NCBI GenBank assembly: GCA_017617035.1
Contig: JAFZWV010000017.1
Coordinates: 1 to 64,000, forward strand
From: Bacteroidales bacterium
GTDB taxonomy: Bacteria; Bacteroidota; Bacteroidia; Bacteroidales; UBA932
Direction of reading: 5' to 3'
Length of the DNA: 64,000 bases
Below the pieces are notes generated by a model, which searched no databases, had not been told where the DNA came from, and saw only the letters and a program-made list of their open reading frames with translations. The translations under genes and the position numbers were made by a program. This document shows positions 1-8,063 of the stretch, one piece after another. Each line of letters begins with the position of its first letter. The stretch's first letter is position 1.

Positions 1-92
1 ACGGTTTCTCCACCGAACTTCTTGAGACCAAGTCGCTTGCTCTGCGATTCACGACCGTTCTTCGAACTAGATTGTCCTTTCTTGTGTGCCAT
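1..92 (-). CDS. rpmA: 50S ribosomal protein L27, N-terminal part (cut by window edge)
   Basis: The first 30 codons of L27 are read on the minus strand from the ATG at 92-90: [20 protein letters not shown] and onward to LGLKKFGGE. The Lys/Arg/Ser-rich N-terminus and the KRLG-KFGG stretch are typical of L27, which sits near the peptidyl-transferase centre of the large subunit. It lies 13 nt downstream of rplU, the standard rplU-rpmA operon order. The C-terminal part lies outside the window. There is no N-terminal extension of the kind Firmicutes cleave off. Confidence 0.97.
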   Translation of the reverse strand, partial: MAHKKGQSSSKNGRESQSKRLGLKKFGGET

Positions 93-105
93 AATTCATT
101 CAGTT

Positions 106-426
106 TTAAGCAGCGATTGCGATCTCTGCGATACGGATCTTGGAGAGTTTCTGACGGTGTCCGTTGCATTTCTGGAATCCTTTGCGGCGGATCTTCTTGA
201 ATACGAGGACCTTATCAGCCCTTGCGTCGTCTGCGAGAACGGTTGCCTTAACGGTAACGCCCTTCACATAGGGAGCGCCGACCTTCACCTTACCTTCGTT
301 GTCGAGGAGGAGAACCTTGTCGAACTCCACATCAGCACCTTTTGCTTCCGGGAGACGGTTGCAGAAGATTTCATTGCCAGCTTCTACTTTAAACTGCTGA
401 CCTGCAATATCTACGATTGCGTACAT
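106..426 (-). CDS. rplU: 50S ribosomal protein L21
   Basis: This 106-residue protein has the usual length and motifs of bacterial L21: MYAIVDIAGQQFKVEAGN at the start, a central VLLLDNEGKVKVGAPYV segment and the basic KKIRRKGFQKCNGHRQK segment near the C-terminus. L21 binds 23S rRNA in the large ribosomal subunit. It is the first gene of an rplU-rpmA operon read leftward out of the window. A Bacteroidota-type promoter lies upstream, leaving a leader of about 85 nt. Confidence 0.98.
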   Translation of the reverse strand: MYAIVDIAGQQFKVEAGNEIFCNRLPEAKGADVEFDKVLLLDNEGKVKVGAPYVKGVTVKATVLADDARADKVLVFKKIRRKGFQKCNGHRQKLSKIRIAEIAIAA

Positions 427-517
427 GTGTAAAACTTTATTTAAAAGTTTCGGCCGTAAGCGTCAGCCCTCACGGCTGCTCTTTACCTGCTCATCGGTCA
501 TCTATAAAAACGGGCGA

Positions 518-549
518 CAAAAGTAGGTATTATTTCTTTCTTATGCAAA
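518..549 (-). promoter_or_regulatory. Promoter of rplU-rpmA
   Basis: On the minus strand TACTTTTG (518-525) matches the Bacteroidota -7 element TAnnTTTG, and a TTTTG-like -33 element lies 20 nt upstream (546-550 on the plus strand as CAAAA). The resulting leader of about 85 nt contains a short GCCGT/ACGGC stem and could carry autoregulation, but nothing definite is visible. Confidence 0.7.
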
Positions 550-558
550 ATTATTTGC

Positions 559-566
559 TAATTTTG
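559..566 (+). promoter_or_regulatory. -7 element of the AAA ATPase gene
   Basis: TAATTTTG fits TAnnTTTG and ends 19 nt before the ATG at 586. No clear -33 TTTG is present. It is back to back with the rplU promoter. Confidence 0.5.
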
Positions 567-585
567 TGATTGGGCTGTTTTTGGG

Positions 586-1710
586 ATGGATACCGTCTTC
601 ACATACGACCGTTACGTCACCGGCAAGAGCTTTGTCGGAAGACGTTCCGAGCAGGATTTATTAGGGTCTTTGCTGGGTTCCGGATCGAATGTGGTCATCT
701 ATGAACCGCCTAAGACGGGTAAGACTTCCCTGCTCCGCGAGACCTTTATCGGGATGCGCTCCAGTGGTATGGCGTTCCGCGCCGTGGACCTGTCTTTGAT
801 GAGCGTACGCAGCGTTCGCGATTTAGTTTCTAGACTCGCCTCAACCGTTATCGGTCTGTATGGTTCTACTCCTGATGAGATAGCCGCTCTCTGCGAGCGT
901 TATGGTTTCCGTTTCGACGCCGCCTCGTATGCCAAGGGCGGCGGATTCCTGTCTCTTGAAGGCTCTGATGCCGATTTAAGGGCGGCGCTGAATCTGCCTT
1001 ATCGCGTGGCGGCCGATTTTAACGAGCGGTTGTTCGTCTGCGTGTTCGAGTTCCAGAACATTTTGCTGGTCGACGACCCTGACCATGTCCTCCAGATTTT
1101 CGAGGAAGTCGTACGTAAGGCTCCGAAGGGTTCCTGCAGCTGGGTCTGGATAGGCAGCATGGTCAACGCCATGAAAGATATCTTCGAGCAGAGGCGCTAC
1201 TTCTACAAGATGGTCTCGCGCATCAAGCTCGAGCCGATCAGCGTGAAGGAGATCGAGAACCACGTCACCCGTGGTTTCCTCGTGAGCGGAAAAGTCATTG
1301 AGAAGGATCTGATACGCGAAGTCTGCGCGAAACTGCGCTGCAACATCTATTATATGAACCACTTCGCCGCCATCTGCGACGGCCTGAGTCGTGGTTACAT
1401 CACTCAGCCGGTAGTTGAGGAGAGTATGCTCTCGCTGATCGCGATGCACGAGCCCCGTTTCATGGCCGTAATGAACGGTTTGACCAATTTCCAGGTCTGG
1501 CTGCTCCGGGCTATCCTTGACGGAGAGACGAAGTTCAGTTCGTCCGATGTCATCGCCCGCTACGGCCTCAATTCTTCGGCCAATGTCGGCCGCCTGAAAG
1601 ACGCCTTGGCGAAGAAGGAGATTGTCTCCTTCCTCCCCGACGGCGGCGCGGCCATCCTGGACCCCCTCTTCGAGTACTGGGTCCGCAAGTATTTCTTCGG
1701 AATAGAATAA
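586..1710 (+). CDS. AAA-family ATPase with C-terminal winged-helix region
   Basis: This 374-residue protein has a P-loop at about residues 40-49 (EPPKTGKTSL) and a Walker-B-like hydrophobic stretch ending VDD near 158-162. The C-terminal 70 residues (SSSDVIARYGL to LDPLFEYWVRKYFF) look like the winged helix seen in the archaeal-type ATPase family (PF01637/DUF234-like). Such proteins are common in Bacteroidales but have no established role. It has no signal peptide, so it is cytoplasmic. It is read away from rplU and converges on the next gene with stop codons one base apart. The substrate or partner is unknown. Confidence 0.8.
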   Translation: MDTVFTYDRYVTGKSFVGRRSEQDLLGSLLGSGSNVVIYEPPKTGKTSLLRETFIGMRSSGMAFRAVDLSLMSVRSVRDLVSRLASTVIGLYGSTPDEIAALCERYGFRFDAASYAKGGGFLSLEGSDADLRAALNLPYRVAADFNERLFVCVFEFQNILLVDDPDHVLQIFEEVVRKAPKGSCSWVWIGSMVNAMKDIFEQRRYFYKMVSRIKLEPISVKEIENHVTRGFLVSGKVIEKDLIREVCAKLRCNIYYMNHFAAICDGLSRGYITQPVVEESMLSLIAMHEPRFMAVMNGLTNFQVWLLRAILDGETKFSSSDVIARYGLNSSANVGRLKDALAKKEIVSFLPDGGAAILDPLFEYWVRKYFFGIE

Positions 1711-1711
1711 C

Positions 1712-2731
1712 TTAATAAATCATCTCCCTCTGGAGGGTCTCCAACTTTATTTTGGAGTCCTCCCCGGAAATGGTGACGAGAGCTCTGATATGACCAAAAT
1801 AGAGGGGCCAGCCTGATTCCAGGTCGAAAACGTAGTACATGCGATCGGTCAGCTCCATCGTTAATGAATCCATGGCTTCGTCTATTGCGCCGAGGGTCTC
1901 GTCTACAACTGTATCAACACTGTCTGCCGGAGCTTCAGGCGCTTCACTGGCTATGAGCTTGGTACCCAGCGATCCAATGAATTCGCGCACCAACTTTTTC
2001 AAACTGGCCTCATCGGCTTTTTGATATAGCCCAATGGCTAGAATATCCTCGTCTTCCTCTTCATCAACATCAACACAGAATATGCCGTCCATGGTAAGAG
2101 TGGGAACCAGAGTGGGATACGGCGAGGCGGCCTCAATCTGATACTCGTAATCACGGCCTATATCGTACTGATGTCCGTAGAACTGGAATTGGGTGACCAA
2201 TTCAGCGGCAGCCGAGGCCATGAGTGATTGAGGATCAAGCATGGTCCTGACCAGATCTTCAACAAACGCGGGAGCAAAATCCTGAAGAGTATCGAGTTTT
2301 TCGCGTACGGCTTTGATTGTCTCCTGAACCAATTCCTCATGGGAATCGCCCCAATCGACAGGTAGTACGCGCTGAAGGATTCCGACCTCGTCAGTTTCAA
2401 ATTCAATGGGTCGGTTGCCAAATTTAGCGGCAAGGGTCTCCATGAGTTTATTCAGTACCGGATCGCTGTGGTGGTAATCCGAAGTTGTCATGCGGAAACG
2501 ATACATGTCATCTTCTTCCGCAATAACTTCGAGCGTCCTAATGAAGGTTATCCTTTCCGTGACGGTAGTGTCTGTTCCGACTATTTCGAGTTTTACCTTC
2601 TCTTCGTTGAATTGGTACTTCTCTCCTTCTTCCCAGTAAGCGCATAACTGTACCGAGTCGTCAGACAGAAGTTGGGCAGAAGCCGTGAAGGCAACTGCCA
2701 GAAAAGCGGATACTATAATAAACTTTTTCAT
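1712..2731 (-). CDS. Secreted protein of unknown function, downstream partner of the phosphatase
   Basis: This is 339 residues with a clear signal peptide (MKKFIIVSAFLAVAFTASAQ, cleavage after AQ), so periplasmic or outer-membrane associated. I do not recognise the family. The body is acidic and rich in beta-strand-like segments with no Cys pairs or catalytic motif that I can name. Its start codon overlaps the stop of the upstream histidine phosphatase (4-nt overlap), so the two are translationally coupled and probably act in the same process. Confidence 0.7.
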   Translation of the reverse strand: MKKFIIVSAFLAVAFTASAQLLSDDSVQLCAYWEEGEKYQFNEEKVKLEIVGTDTTVTERITFIRTLEVIAEEDDMYRFRMTTSDYHHSDPVLNKLMETLAAKFGNRPIEFETDEVGILQRVLPVDWGDSHEELVQETIKAVREKLDTLQDFAPAFVEDLVRTMLDPQSLMASAAAELVTQFQFYGHQYDIGRDYEYQIEAASPYPTLVPTLTMDGIFCVDVDEEEDEDILAIGLYQKADEASLKKLVREFIGSLGTKLIASEAPEAPADSVDTVVDETLGAIDEAMDSLTMELTDRMYYVFDLESGWPLYFGHIRALVTISGEDSKIKLETLQREMIY

Positions 2732-3996
2732 TTCAGCTTATTAATAACGGTCTCGGTAAGCCATGCTTTGTAGTCTGACCATTTATAATAGTGGCCGGAG
2801 ACGGGCTCGACAGGGAGGGTCCCCTCTCTACCGTCGAGAACGACTTTAACCAGCACATCAGGCGATTTCTTTGATTTGTAGAATATGAACTGGACGTTGG
2901 CGCCCATGGGGATGTCGCGCACGGGATAATAGACGTACGCATCTTCGATGGAGGGCAGTTCTTTTCCGAAATTGTTGACTCCGGTGAGAACCAGATACTC
3001 ATCCAGGACATAGTCGTGGCCGAAGCGGAGTTTTACGCTAGGGCGGTCCTTGGCAAGGGCCTGGTCAGCCGAACCGATCAGAGTCTTTACCAGAGCGGCA
3101 TAGTTCAGGGCATGTCTTGTCTCATGATAGAAATAGACGCAGTCGCTCTTGTAGAAGCCCAGCAACTCGTCGTAGGAAAACAACTCGGGGAGGTTGGCGT
3201 CGAAATCGAGACTGTTGACTCCGATATACGCGGTATATAGTTCATATAACCATGAGCCTTTCTTGTCTCCCAGCTGAGCATCAGGGTCCTTGAACACGCG
3301 GCGCAGCAGGGCGTCGGTGTCTACAAGGTCGGAAGTATAGGCATCTATCTGATCCACACGAGCCCTGGGGAGATTGTCCTGAGGACCTATCTTATTGGGG
3401 TTCTGACCCGACTCGGGGATGCAGTCGTCGAAGTAGATGGTCGACATTTGGGCATAGAGATCGAGCTTTGGGTCGCACTCCTTTAGCCCCGTGCAGAAAG
3501 CCTGCATGCTCATCATCGCACGATACGATGAACTCGAAGCGGCGAAGATCGACGGATTGCGCTTGAAGATCTTCGGATAGCTCTTGTACATATGCTTAGC
3601 GATGGCTCTGTGTTGATCCCAACCCTTACGGGTAAGGTCTCCGGTCTGAGGAATACAAGTCGCCGCAAAAGGCTCATACGCCTCCTGGAGCTTAAGACCG
3701 AACTCCGTAAGATTATCCTTCTGCTTGGCGTCCTTCAGGACTTCATCGATCCAAGTGTACGTTCTCTTATTCCAGGCGAAACGTGAACCATGGCGTCCGT
3801 AATGCGCGATATAGAAAGGCTCATAACCCTTTGGGGCTGCACTCGGAGCCTCGAAAAGCTCCGGACGGATGAAGTCGTTGTAACCAAATACGTAGTGGGG
3901 GTTAGCTGCGAGGGCGGCGTCCTCGGCGGCCCTGTCCTGCGCGAAGGCTCCAAGACCCACCAGCAGGACGGCTATCAGAAGGAAAAACTTTTTCAT
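2728..3996 (-). CDS. Secreted histidine-type acid phosphatase (MINPP/phytase-like)
   Basis: The protein has 422 residues with a signal peptide ending AFAQ. HYGRHGSR at residues 65-72 is the phosphate-binding and catalytic-His motif of the histidine acid phosphatase superfamily. GHD near residue 327 is a plausible proton-donor motif, where canonical MINPP-type enzymes have HAE. Bacteroides MINPP enzymes degrade inositol polyphosphates such as phytate, so phytate or another phosphomonoester is the likely substrate. It is probably periplasmic or carried in vesicles. It is the first gene of a two-gene operon. Substrate is inferred from family resemblance only. Confidence 0.8.
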   Translation of the reverse strand: MKKFFLLIAVLLVGLGAFAQDRAAEDAALAANPHYVFGYNDFIRPELFEAPSAAPKGYEPFYIAHYGRHGSRFAWNKRTYTWIDEVLKDAKQKDNLTEFGLKLQEAYEPFAATCIPQTGDLTRKGWDQHRAIAKHMYKSYPKIFKRNPSIFAASSSSYRAMMSMQAFCTGLKECDPKLDLYAQMSTIYFDDCIPESGQNPNKIGPQDNLPRARVDQIDAYTSDLVDTDALLRRVFKDPDAQLGDKKGSWLYELYTAYIGVNSLDFDANLPELFSYDELLGFYKSDCVYFYHETRHALNYAALVKTLIGSADQALAKDRPSVKLRFGHDYVLDEYLVLTGVNNFGKELPSIEDAYVYYPVRDIPMGANVQFIFYKSKKSPDVLVKVVLDGREGTLPVEPVSGHYYKWSDYKAWLTETVINKLK

Positions 3997-4019
3997 AACA
4001 AGTAAAAATAGCGAGAAAT

Positions 4020-4049
4020 TTTGGATTTCCGAAAAAATGTCTACCTTTG
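4020..4049 (+). promoter_or_regulatory. Promoter of rpsU
   Basis: TTTG (4020-4023), 18 nt of spacing, then TACCTTTG (4042-4049) is a near-ideal Bacteroidota sigma-ABfr promoter. It gives a leader of about 45 nt before the ATG at 4101, containing the purine-rich AAAAAGGAGG stretch. Confidence 0.75.
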
Positions 4050-4100
4050 CAGTCCCATTTTTGACAAGAAGCCTAGAAGAAAAAGGAGGTGGTATAAGGA

Positions 4101-4295
4101 ATGATTATCGTACAGGTTAAAGAAGGCGAGAATATCGAGCGCGCTCTGAAGAAATTCAAGAGAAAGTTCGAAAAGACGGGTGCTGTCCGCGAGATGCGTG
4201 CCCGTAAGACTTTCGAGAAGCCCTCTGTCAAGCGCCGTGTCGCGAAGATGAAGGCTATCTACGTACAGCATCTCCGCCTCGAGGAAGACCAGTAA
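4101..4295 (+). CDS. rpsU: 30S ribosomal protein S21
   Basis: This 64-residue basic protein begins MIIVQVKEGENIERALKKFK and continues with the KFEKTGAVREMRARKTFEKPS segment diagnostic of S21, which binds the 3' end of 16S rRNA in the small subunit. An AAAAAGGAGGTGGT stretch precedes the gene, closer to a Shine-Dalgarno than most Bacteroidota leaders. It is monocistronic, with its own promoter and an intrinsic terminator. Confidence 0.98.
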   Translation: MIIVQVKEGENIERALKKFKRKFEKTGAVREMRARKTFEKPSVKRRVAKMKAIYVQHLRLEEDQ

Positions 4296-4320
4296 TCAGT
4301 CTCACCTCTTTCAAAAATGA

Positions 4321-4347
4321 GCTGCCCGCGCAAGGGCGGCTTTTTTT
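4321..4347 (+). terminator. Intrinsic terminator of rpsU
   Basis: A 7-bp stem GCTGCCC/GGGCGGC with a GCGCAA loop is followed directly by seven T residues. Confidence 0.9.
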
Positions 4348-4388
4348 GTGGCATAGCCTTTGATTGAAACGGTCGAAGTACTAAAACC

Positions 4389-6002
4389 ATGATAATGAAA
4401 AAGATATATCTCATACTGCTTGCGGCGGCCTTCGTGGCCTGCCAGTCCCAGCAAATTACCATAACGCCTGAAGTCATCAATCAGCAGGAAGACGACGAAC
4501 CCGACGACGGGCTCGGCCAGTACTCCATCGACTCGGAAGATGCCGACCTCACGGACAACGACAACGTGGGCGCGAGCACCTTCGACCGCTGGATTACCAT
4601 CGAGTTCGGCGACAGCCAGGCCACCGTTTCCGAGCCTGGCGACAGCGTCTCGGTCGGTATCGCTGGCAACCATGTCACCATCAACAACGAGAGCAGCGAC
4701 CGCATCGTCTACGAGCTCAAGGGCTCGGCGACAGACGGCTCGTTCAAGCTCTATAGCGCACGCAAACAAGCCCTCTTCCTGAACGGCGTCTCGCTTACCA
4801 ACCCCGGCGGCGCGGCGATCAACAACCAGAGCCACAAACGCACCTTCGTCGTGGTCACGGGTAGCAACAGCCTGCAGGACGGCAGCGCATACGGTAGCGC
4901 GGCCGATGAGGACGAAAAGGCGGCCTTCTTCTCAGAGGGCCAGCTTGTCTTCTCCGGCGCCGGCACGCTTACGGTCACGGCCGTGGGCAAGGCAGGCATC
5001 ACCTCCGACGACTATGTCCGCTTCATGAGCGCCCCCACGGTCAAGGTCAGCTCTTCGGCCGGCCATGGCGTCAGGGGCAAGGACGGCATCACGCTCTCCA
5101 ACGGCACTCTCACCGTCAGCGTCTCGGCAGCCACCAAAGACGGACTTTCGACCGACGGCGACATCCTCGTCGAGGGAGGCACGACCGTGATCAAGAATAG
5201 CGGCGCTGGCGGCAAGGGCATCAAGGCCGACGGCAAAGGGGTTTTCTCCGGCGGGTCAGTCGAGGTCGAGGTCAGCGGCGCTAACGATACCGCCGAGGAC
5301 TCTTCGGCCAAGGGCACCAAGGTCGACGGGGATATCGAATTCAGCGGGGCCACGGTCGCGGTCAGCTGCACTCATGCCAATGGCCACGAAGCCATCGAGT
5401 CGAAGAGCACAATCACCGTCAGCGCAGGCGACGTCTACGCGTTCTCCCGGAAAGACGACGCCATCAACTCCGCCTCGACCTTCACCATCACCGGGGGCAT
5501 GGTCACGGGTATATCTTTAAACAACGACGGTCTCGATGCGAACGGCAACTTCAATATCAGCGGAGGCGTAGTGTTCGCTTCCGGCGCCAGGTCGCCCGAG
5601 GTCGCAATCGACGCCAACACCGAGCAGCGCTATAAACTGACGCTCACCGGGGGCACGATCTTCGCCATCGGCGGGCTCGAACGCGGCTCCACCCTGTCGC
5701 AGAGCTGCTACCAGGCATCGTCCTGGAGCACTGGGACATGGTACACCATGACAGTCGGTTCTTCGGTGTATTCCTTTAAGACTCCGGAGAGTGGCGGAAG
5801 CGGAATAGTAGTGTCGGGTGCCTCCCAGCCTACGCTTGTTAAAGGTGGAACCGTCAGCGGCGGGACCGCCTGCGCCGCAGGAAACATACTGGTTGGCAGT
5901 ACCGTCAGCGGCGGGTCGTCCGTCAGCCTCTCCGACTACACCAGCTCGAGCGGCGGCGGCCCTGGCGGCGGTCCCGGCGGCGGTGGCGGCAGGCCTTGGT
6001 AG
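4389..6002 (+). CDS. Surface lipoprotein with Cthe_2159-type carbohydrate-binding beta-helix
   Basis: The protein has 537 residues with a lipobox (AAFVACQSQ, Cys near residue 18). A second ATG at 4395 (MKKIYLILLA) is the more natural start. Repeated short beta-strand units such as LFLNGVSLTN, ILVEGGTTVIKNSG and FSGGSVEVEVSG match the Cthe_2159 carbohydrate-binding family (PF14262), a right-handed beta-helix first described as pectin/polygalacturonate binding. The coil repeats are interleaved with conserved KGIKADG/KDGLSTDG turns that could bind calcium. The C-terminus is a Gly/Pro run (SSSGGGPGGGPGGGGGRPW). It stands alone between rpsU and a transposon. Confidence 0.8.
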   Translation: MIMKKIYLILLAAAFVACQSQQITITPEVINQQEDDEPDDGLGQYSIDSEDADLTDNDNVGASTFDRWITIEFGDSQATVSEPGDSVSVGIAGNHVTINNESSDRIVYELKGSATDGSFKLYSARKQALFLNGVSLTNPGGAAINNQSHKRTFVVVTGSNSLQDGSAYGSAADEDEKAAFFSEGQLVFSGAGTLTVTAVGKAGITSDDYVRFMSAPTVKVSSSAGHGVRGKDGITLSNGTLTVSVSAATKDGLSTDGDILVEGGTTVIKNSGAGGKGIKADGKGVFSGGSVEVEVSGANDTAEDSSAKGTKVDGDIEFSGATVAVSCTHANGHEAIESKSTITVSAGDVYAFSRKDDAINSASTFTITGGMVTGISLNNDGLDANGNFNISGGVVFASGARSPEVAIDANTEQRYKLTLTGGTIFAIGGLERGSTLSQSCYQASSWSTGTWYTMTVGSSVYSFKTPESGGSGIVVSGASQPTLVKGGTVSGGTACAAGNILVGSTVSGGSSVSLSDYTSSSGGGPGGGPGGGGGRPW

Positions 6003-6011
6003 GAGGACCTA

Positions 6012-6040
6012 TTATCCTCCACTTTATGCGTGGAGGATAA
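6012..6040. terminator. Perfect 11-bp inverted repeat after the beta-helix gene
   Basis: TTATCCTCCAC (6012-6022) and GTGGAGGATAA (6030-6040) form a perfect stem around a 7-nt loop, ten bases after the stop codon. The same words form the outer arms of the RAYT-associated repeats, so this is repeat DNA that may also terminate transcription. There is no T-run. Confidence 0.6.
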
Positions 6041-6138
6041 CTGGTTGATACATAAGTAATTAAATAAATTAGGTGTGTCATTTTTGACGCACCTAATTTA
6101 ATGAAATGGCTGACTATCAGGAGGTTGGCCTCCACGGG
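6030..6138. repeat. RAYT-associated structured repeat, family 1, copy A
   Basis: Outer arms GTGGAGG (6030-6036) and CCTCCAC (6129-6135) enclose a 15-bp stem with one G-T mismatch (6065-6079 with 6086-6100, TAAATTAGGTG...) and the element CTGACTATCAG (6110-6120). The layout is the same as copy B at 7211-7322. The 3' end of the transposase gene is read out of this repeat. Confidence 0.8.
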
Positions 6139-7051
6139 CTAGTTTTTCATATTCTATTCGGACGCGGAAAAAAGCGCATATTTGCTTAAGTGGCGCCCCT
6201 GTTTGCATCTGAACCTTGAGCGCCAAACGAAGACGGCTATCTTCTGAAAGGAGTAATAGTCCTTTTAACGAAGACACCTTGCCGGAAGAAAGAACTATTT
6301 TGGAAAACGATTGATAAAAACGGTCATCAGATTTGCGGTCATCTTCCCCCTCTGGAATCTTATAATCGTGGTGCGTATTGGCATTGAAGGAATAAATCAT
6401 CTCTTCGTAGGAAGAATAAAGACTTTCCAACGCCTTATAATCGATGATATTATACTTGCCTATGATGTAATCAACAATCTGTTCTTTTTCTTCTTTGTTC
6501 AGACCTTTAAAGATTCTTTTTAGAGAAGCATAGTTCAGATAATCACCTCGGGAATGCGCTGCGTTAACATTTTTTATGGCTCTTCTAAGGCAAATACGAG
6601 CTTTCCTCAAAATGATAGGCGCTGAAAAAGGGTGTTCACTATGTGCGAATGCAAGAAAATTCCATCTAATATTTTGAGTTTCAGTACACAACCTATTGTT
6701 CGTGTGATTGTTGTACAAATAGCCGGCTGTCGTTCGTATCTCTTTTTCTCCGTATTTGACCGACGACCCGAATGAATGCTGAAAGACCTCTCCGGACAAG
6801 CCGCTATCTTCATTGTACTGTCTGGCGAACACAGAGGTTACAACTGTCATAAACCTCCTCACCTTTTTACGATCACCACCGACTATAAGGATATGTAGAT
6901 GGTTATACATTATCGCCAAGCCCAATACCTGCAACCCATGCTTTTGAGCGTATACCGAAAATATCGTATAATAAACCAGGTAGTCTTGTAGGGTGTAGAA
7001 GATAACCACACCTCCTACACTTCTCTGGAAAATATGAATTGCACTTTTCAT
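6098..7051 (-). CDS. REP-associated tyrosine transposase (RAYT, Y1/HUH family)
   Basis: This 317-residue protein has the Y1 transposase core. The hydrophobic-His-x-His motif is in IMYNHLHILIVGG (about residues 48-60), preceded by YTLQDYLVYYTIFSVYA, and a candidate catalytic Tyr lies in the TAGYLYNNHTNNR segment. Proteins of this family are single-copy relatives of the IS200/IS605 transposase that act on neighbouring REP palindromes rather than mobilising themselves as a classical IS. The C-terminal part is long, with a helix-rich segment near 205-300 that may bind DNA. The last 13 codons and the stop lie inside repeat copy A; copy B lies upstream. No frameshift is seen. Confidence 0.85.
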   Translation of the reverse strand: MKSAIHIFQRSVGGVVIFYTLQDYLVYYTIFSVYAQKHGLQVLGLAIMYNHLHILIVGGDRKKVRRFMTVVTSVFARQYNEDSGLSGEVFQHSFGSSVKYGEKEIRTTAGYLYNNHTNNRLCTETQNIRWNFLAFAHSEHPFSAPIILRKARICLRRAIKNVNAAHSRGDYLNYASLKRIFKGLNKEEKEQIVDYIIGKYNIIDYKALESLYSSYEEMIYSFNANTHHDYKIPEGEDDRKSDDRFYQSFSKIVLSSGKVSSLKGLLLLSEDSRLRLALKVQMQTGAPLKQICAFFRVRIEYEKLARGGQPPDSQPFH

Positions 7052-7210
7052 GTCATTCGCACCTCTAAGATATGGATGAAGATTGTTTCTACAAGAGCTT
7101 TTCAGTAGAAATCAGCGAATAATCATCAAAAGTCAACCTCTTGTTTACCAGGGACTTACGCAATTTTAACTATGTGTTAACCATATCTTTGCTGGCATAC
7201 TTCGGATTGG

Positions 7211-7322
7211 CCCGTGGAGGATAACACCCTTACACTCAGCGGATTAGCCAAATTAGGTCTGCCTTTTTGGGCAGACCTAATGTGACGAAATTACTGATTA
7301 TCAGCTAGTTATCCTCCACGGG
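7211..7322. repeat. RAYT-associated structured repeat, family 1, copy B
   Basis: Perfect 15-bp outer arms CCCGTGGAGGATAAC (7211-7225) and GTTATCCTCCACGGG (7308-7322) enclose a perfect 12-bp hairpin ATTAGGTCTGCC (7252-7263)/GGCAGACCTAAT (7270-7281) with a T-rich loop, and the 11-nt palindrome CTGATTATCAG (7294-7304). It has the same orientation as copy A, so the pair brackets the transposase as direct repeats. The rest of 7052-7350 holds no recognisable gene. Confidence 0.85.
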
Positions 7323-7350
7323 GCGGACGCAGGAGGATGAAGCGGAGGAG

Positions 7351-8058
7351 CTACAGCTCCAGAGTATCGATGAACTGGCGCATGCCGGCGGTGGCGACCG
7401 CGCGGATGTGGCGGAGGCGCGGGTCGCGCACCGTCAACTCGCCAGGGTCGATGATGTAGACCGGGGCGTCGGGGTTCGAATAGCGATACAGGCCGGCGGC
7501 GGGGTACACCTGGAGCGAAGTGCCGACAATCAGGATGAGGTCGGCCTGAGCGACCAGGTCGATCGCCGCCTCCATCTTAGGGACAGCTTCGCCGAAAAAT
7601 ACGATGTGGGGTCTGTACTGCGCGCCGTTGGGGGCGAGGTCGCCGAGCGCGACGCGCTCATAGCCGCAGTCCACCACATAGCGTTCACTGAATCCGTCGA
7701 ACTCGTTGCAAGTATTCTCTGGCCTTATCTTAGTGACTTCTCCATGAAGATGAATAACGTGTGAGCTGCCAGCGCGTTCGTGGAGATTGTCGACATTCTG
7801 GGTGATGACATCGACCGTGTATTTAGACTCCAGTTCCGCAATAAGGCGGTGAGCGTCATTGGGTTTTATATCGCGGAGATGTTCCCGCTGCATATTGTAA
7901 AACTCCAGCACCAGACCTGGATTGCGGGCCCAGCCCTCAGCTGAAGCTACTTCCATCGGATCGTAATTATCCCAAAGACCGCCGTTGTCGCGGTAAGTTG
8001 AAAGGCCGCTCTCGGCGCTGACGCCGGCCCCGGTCAGAACTGCTATTCTTTTCTTCAT
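7351..8058 (-). CDS. cobB: NAD-dependent protein deacylase (sirtuin, CobB-type)
   Basis: This 235-residue Sir2 enzyme carries the NAD-binding GAGVSAESGL (10-19), TQNVDNLHERAGS (86-98), catalytic His105 in HLHG and the GTSLQVYPA segment. It removes acyl groups from protein lysines with NAD consumption in the cytoplasm. The four-Cys zinc site of classical sirtuins is absent, with only two Cys in the small domain. In the class III signature Y-x-x-R, which selects succinyl/malonyl groups, the sequence reads YNMQR: Tyr54 is present but Gln57 stands where Arg is expected, with Arg one position later. It is divergently transcribed from the GSCFA gene across 30 bp. Confidence 0.9.
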   Translation of the reverse strand: MKKRIAVLTGAGVSAESGLSTYRDNGGLWDNYDPMEVASAEGWARNPGLVLEFYNMQREHLRDIKPNDAHRLIAELESKYTVDVITQNVDNLHERAGSSHVIHLHGEVTKIRPENTCNEFDGFSERYVVDCGYERVALGDLAPNGAQYRPHIVFFGEAVPKMEAAIDLVAQADLILIVGTSLQVYPAAGLYRYSNPDAPVYIIDPGELTVRDPRLRHIRAVATAGMRQFIDTLEL

Positions 8059-8063
8059 ATCTA

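Noticed and set aside
6030-7322. Complete IS200/IS605 insertion sequence with TnpB
   Set aside because: No TnpB gene is present and the ends are symmetrical repeats with large inverted arms, not the subterminal hairpins of IS200; RAYT with REP-like units fits better.
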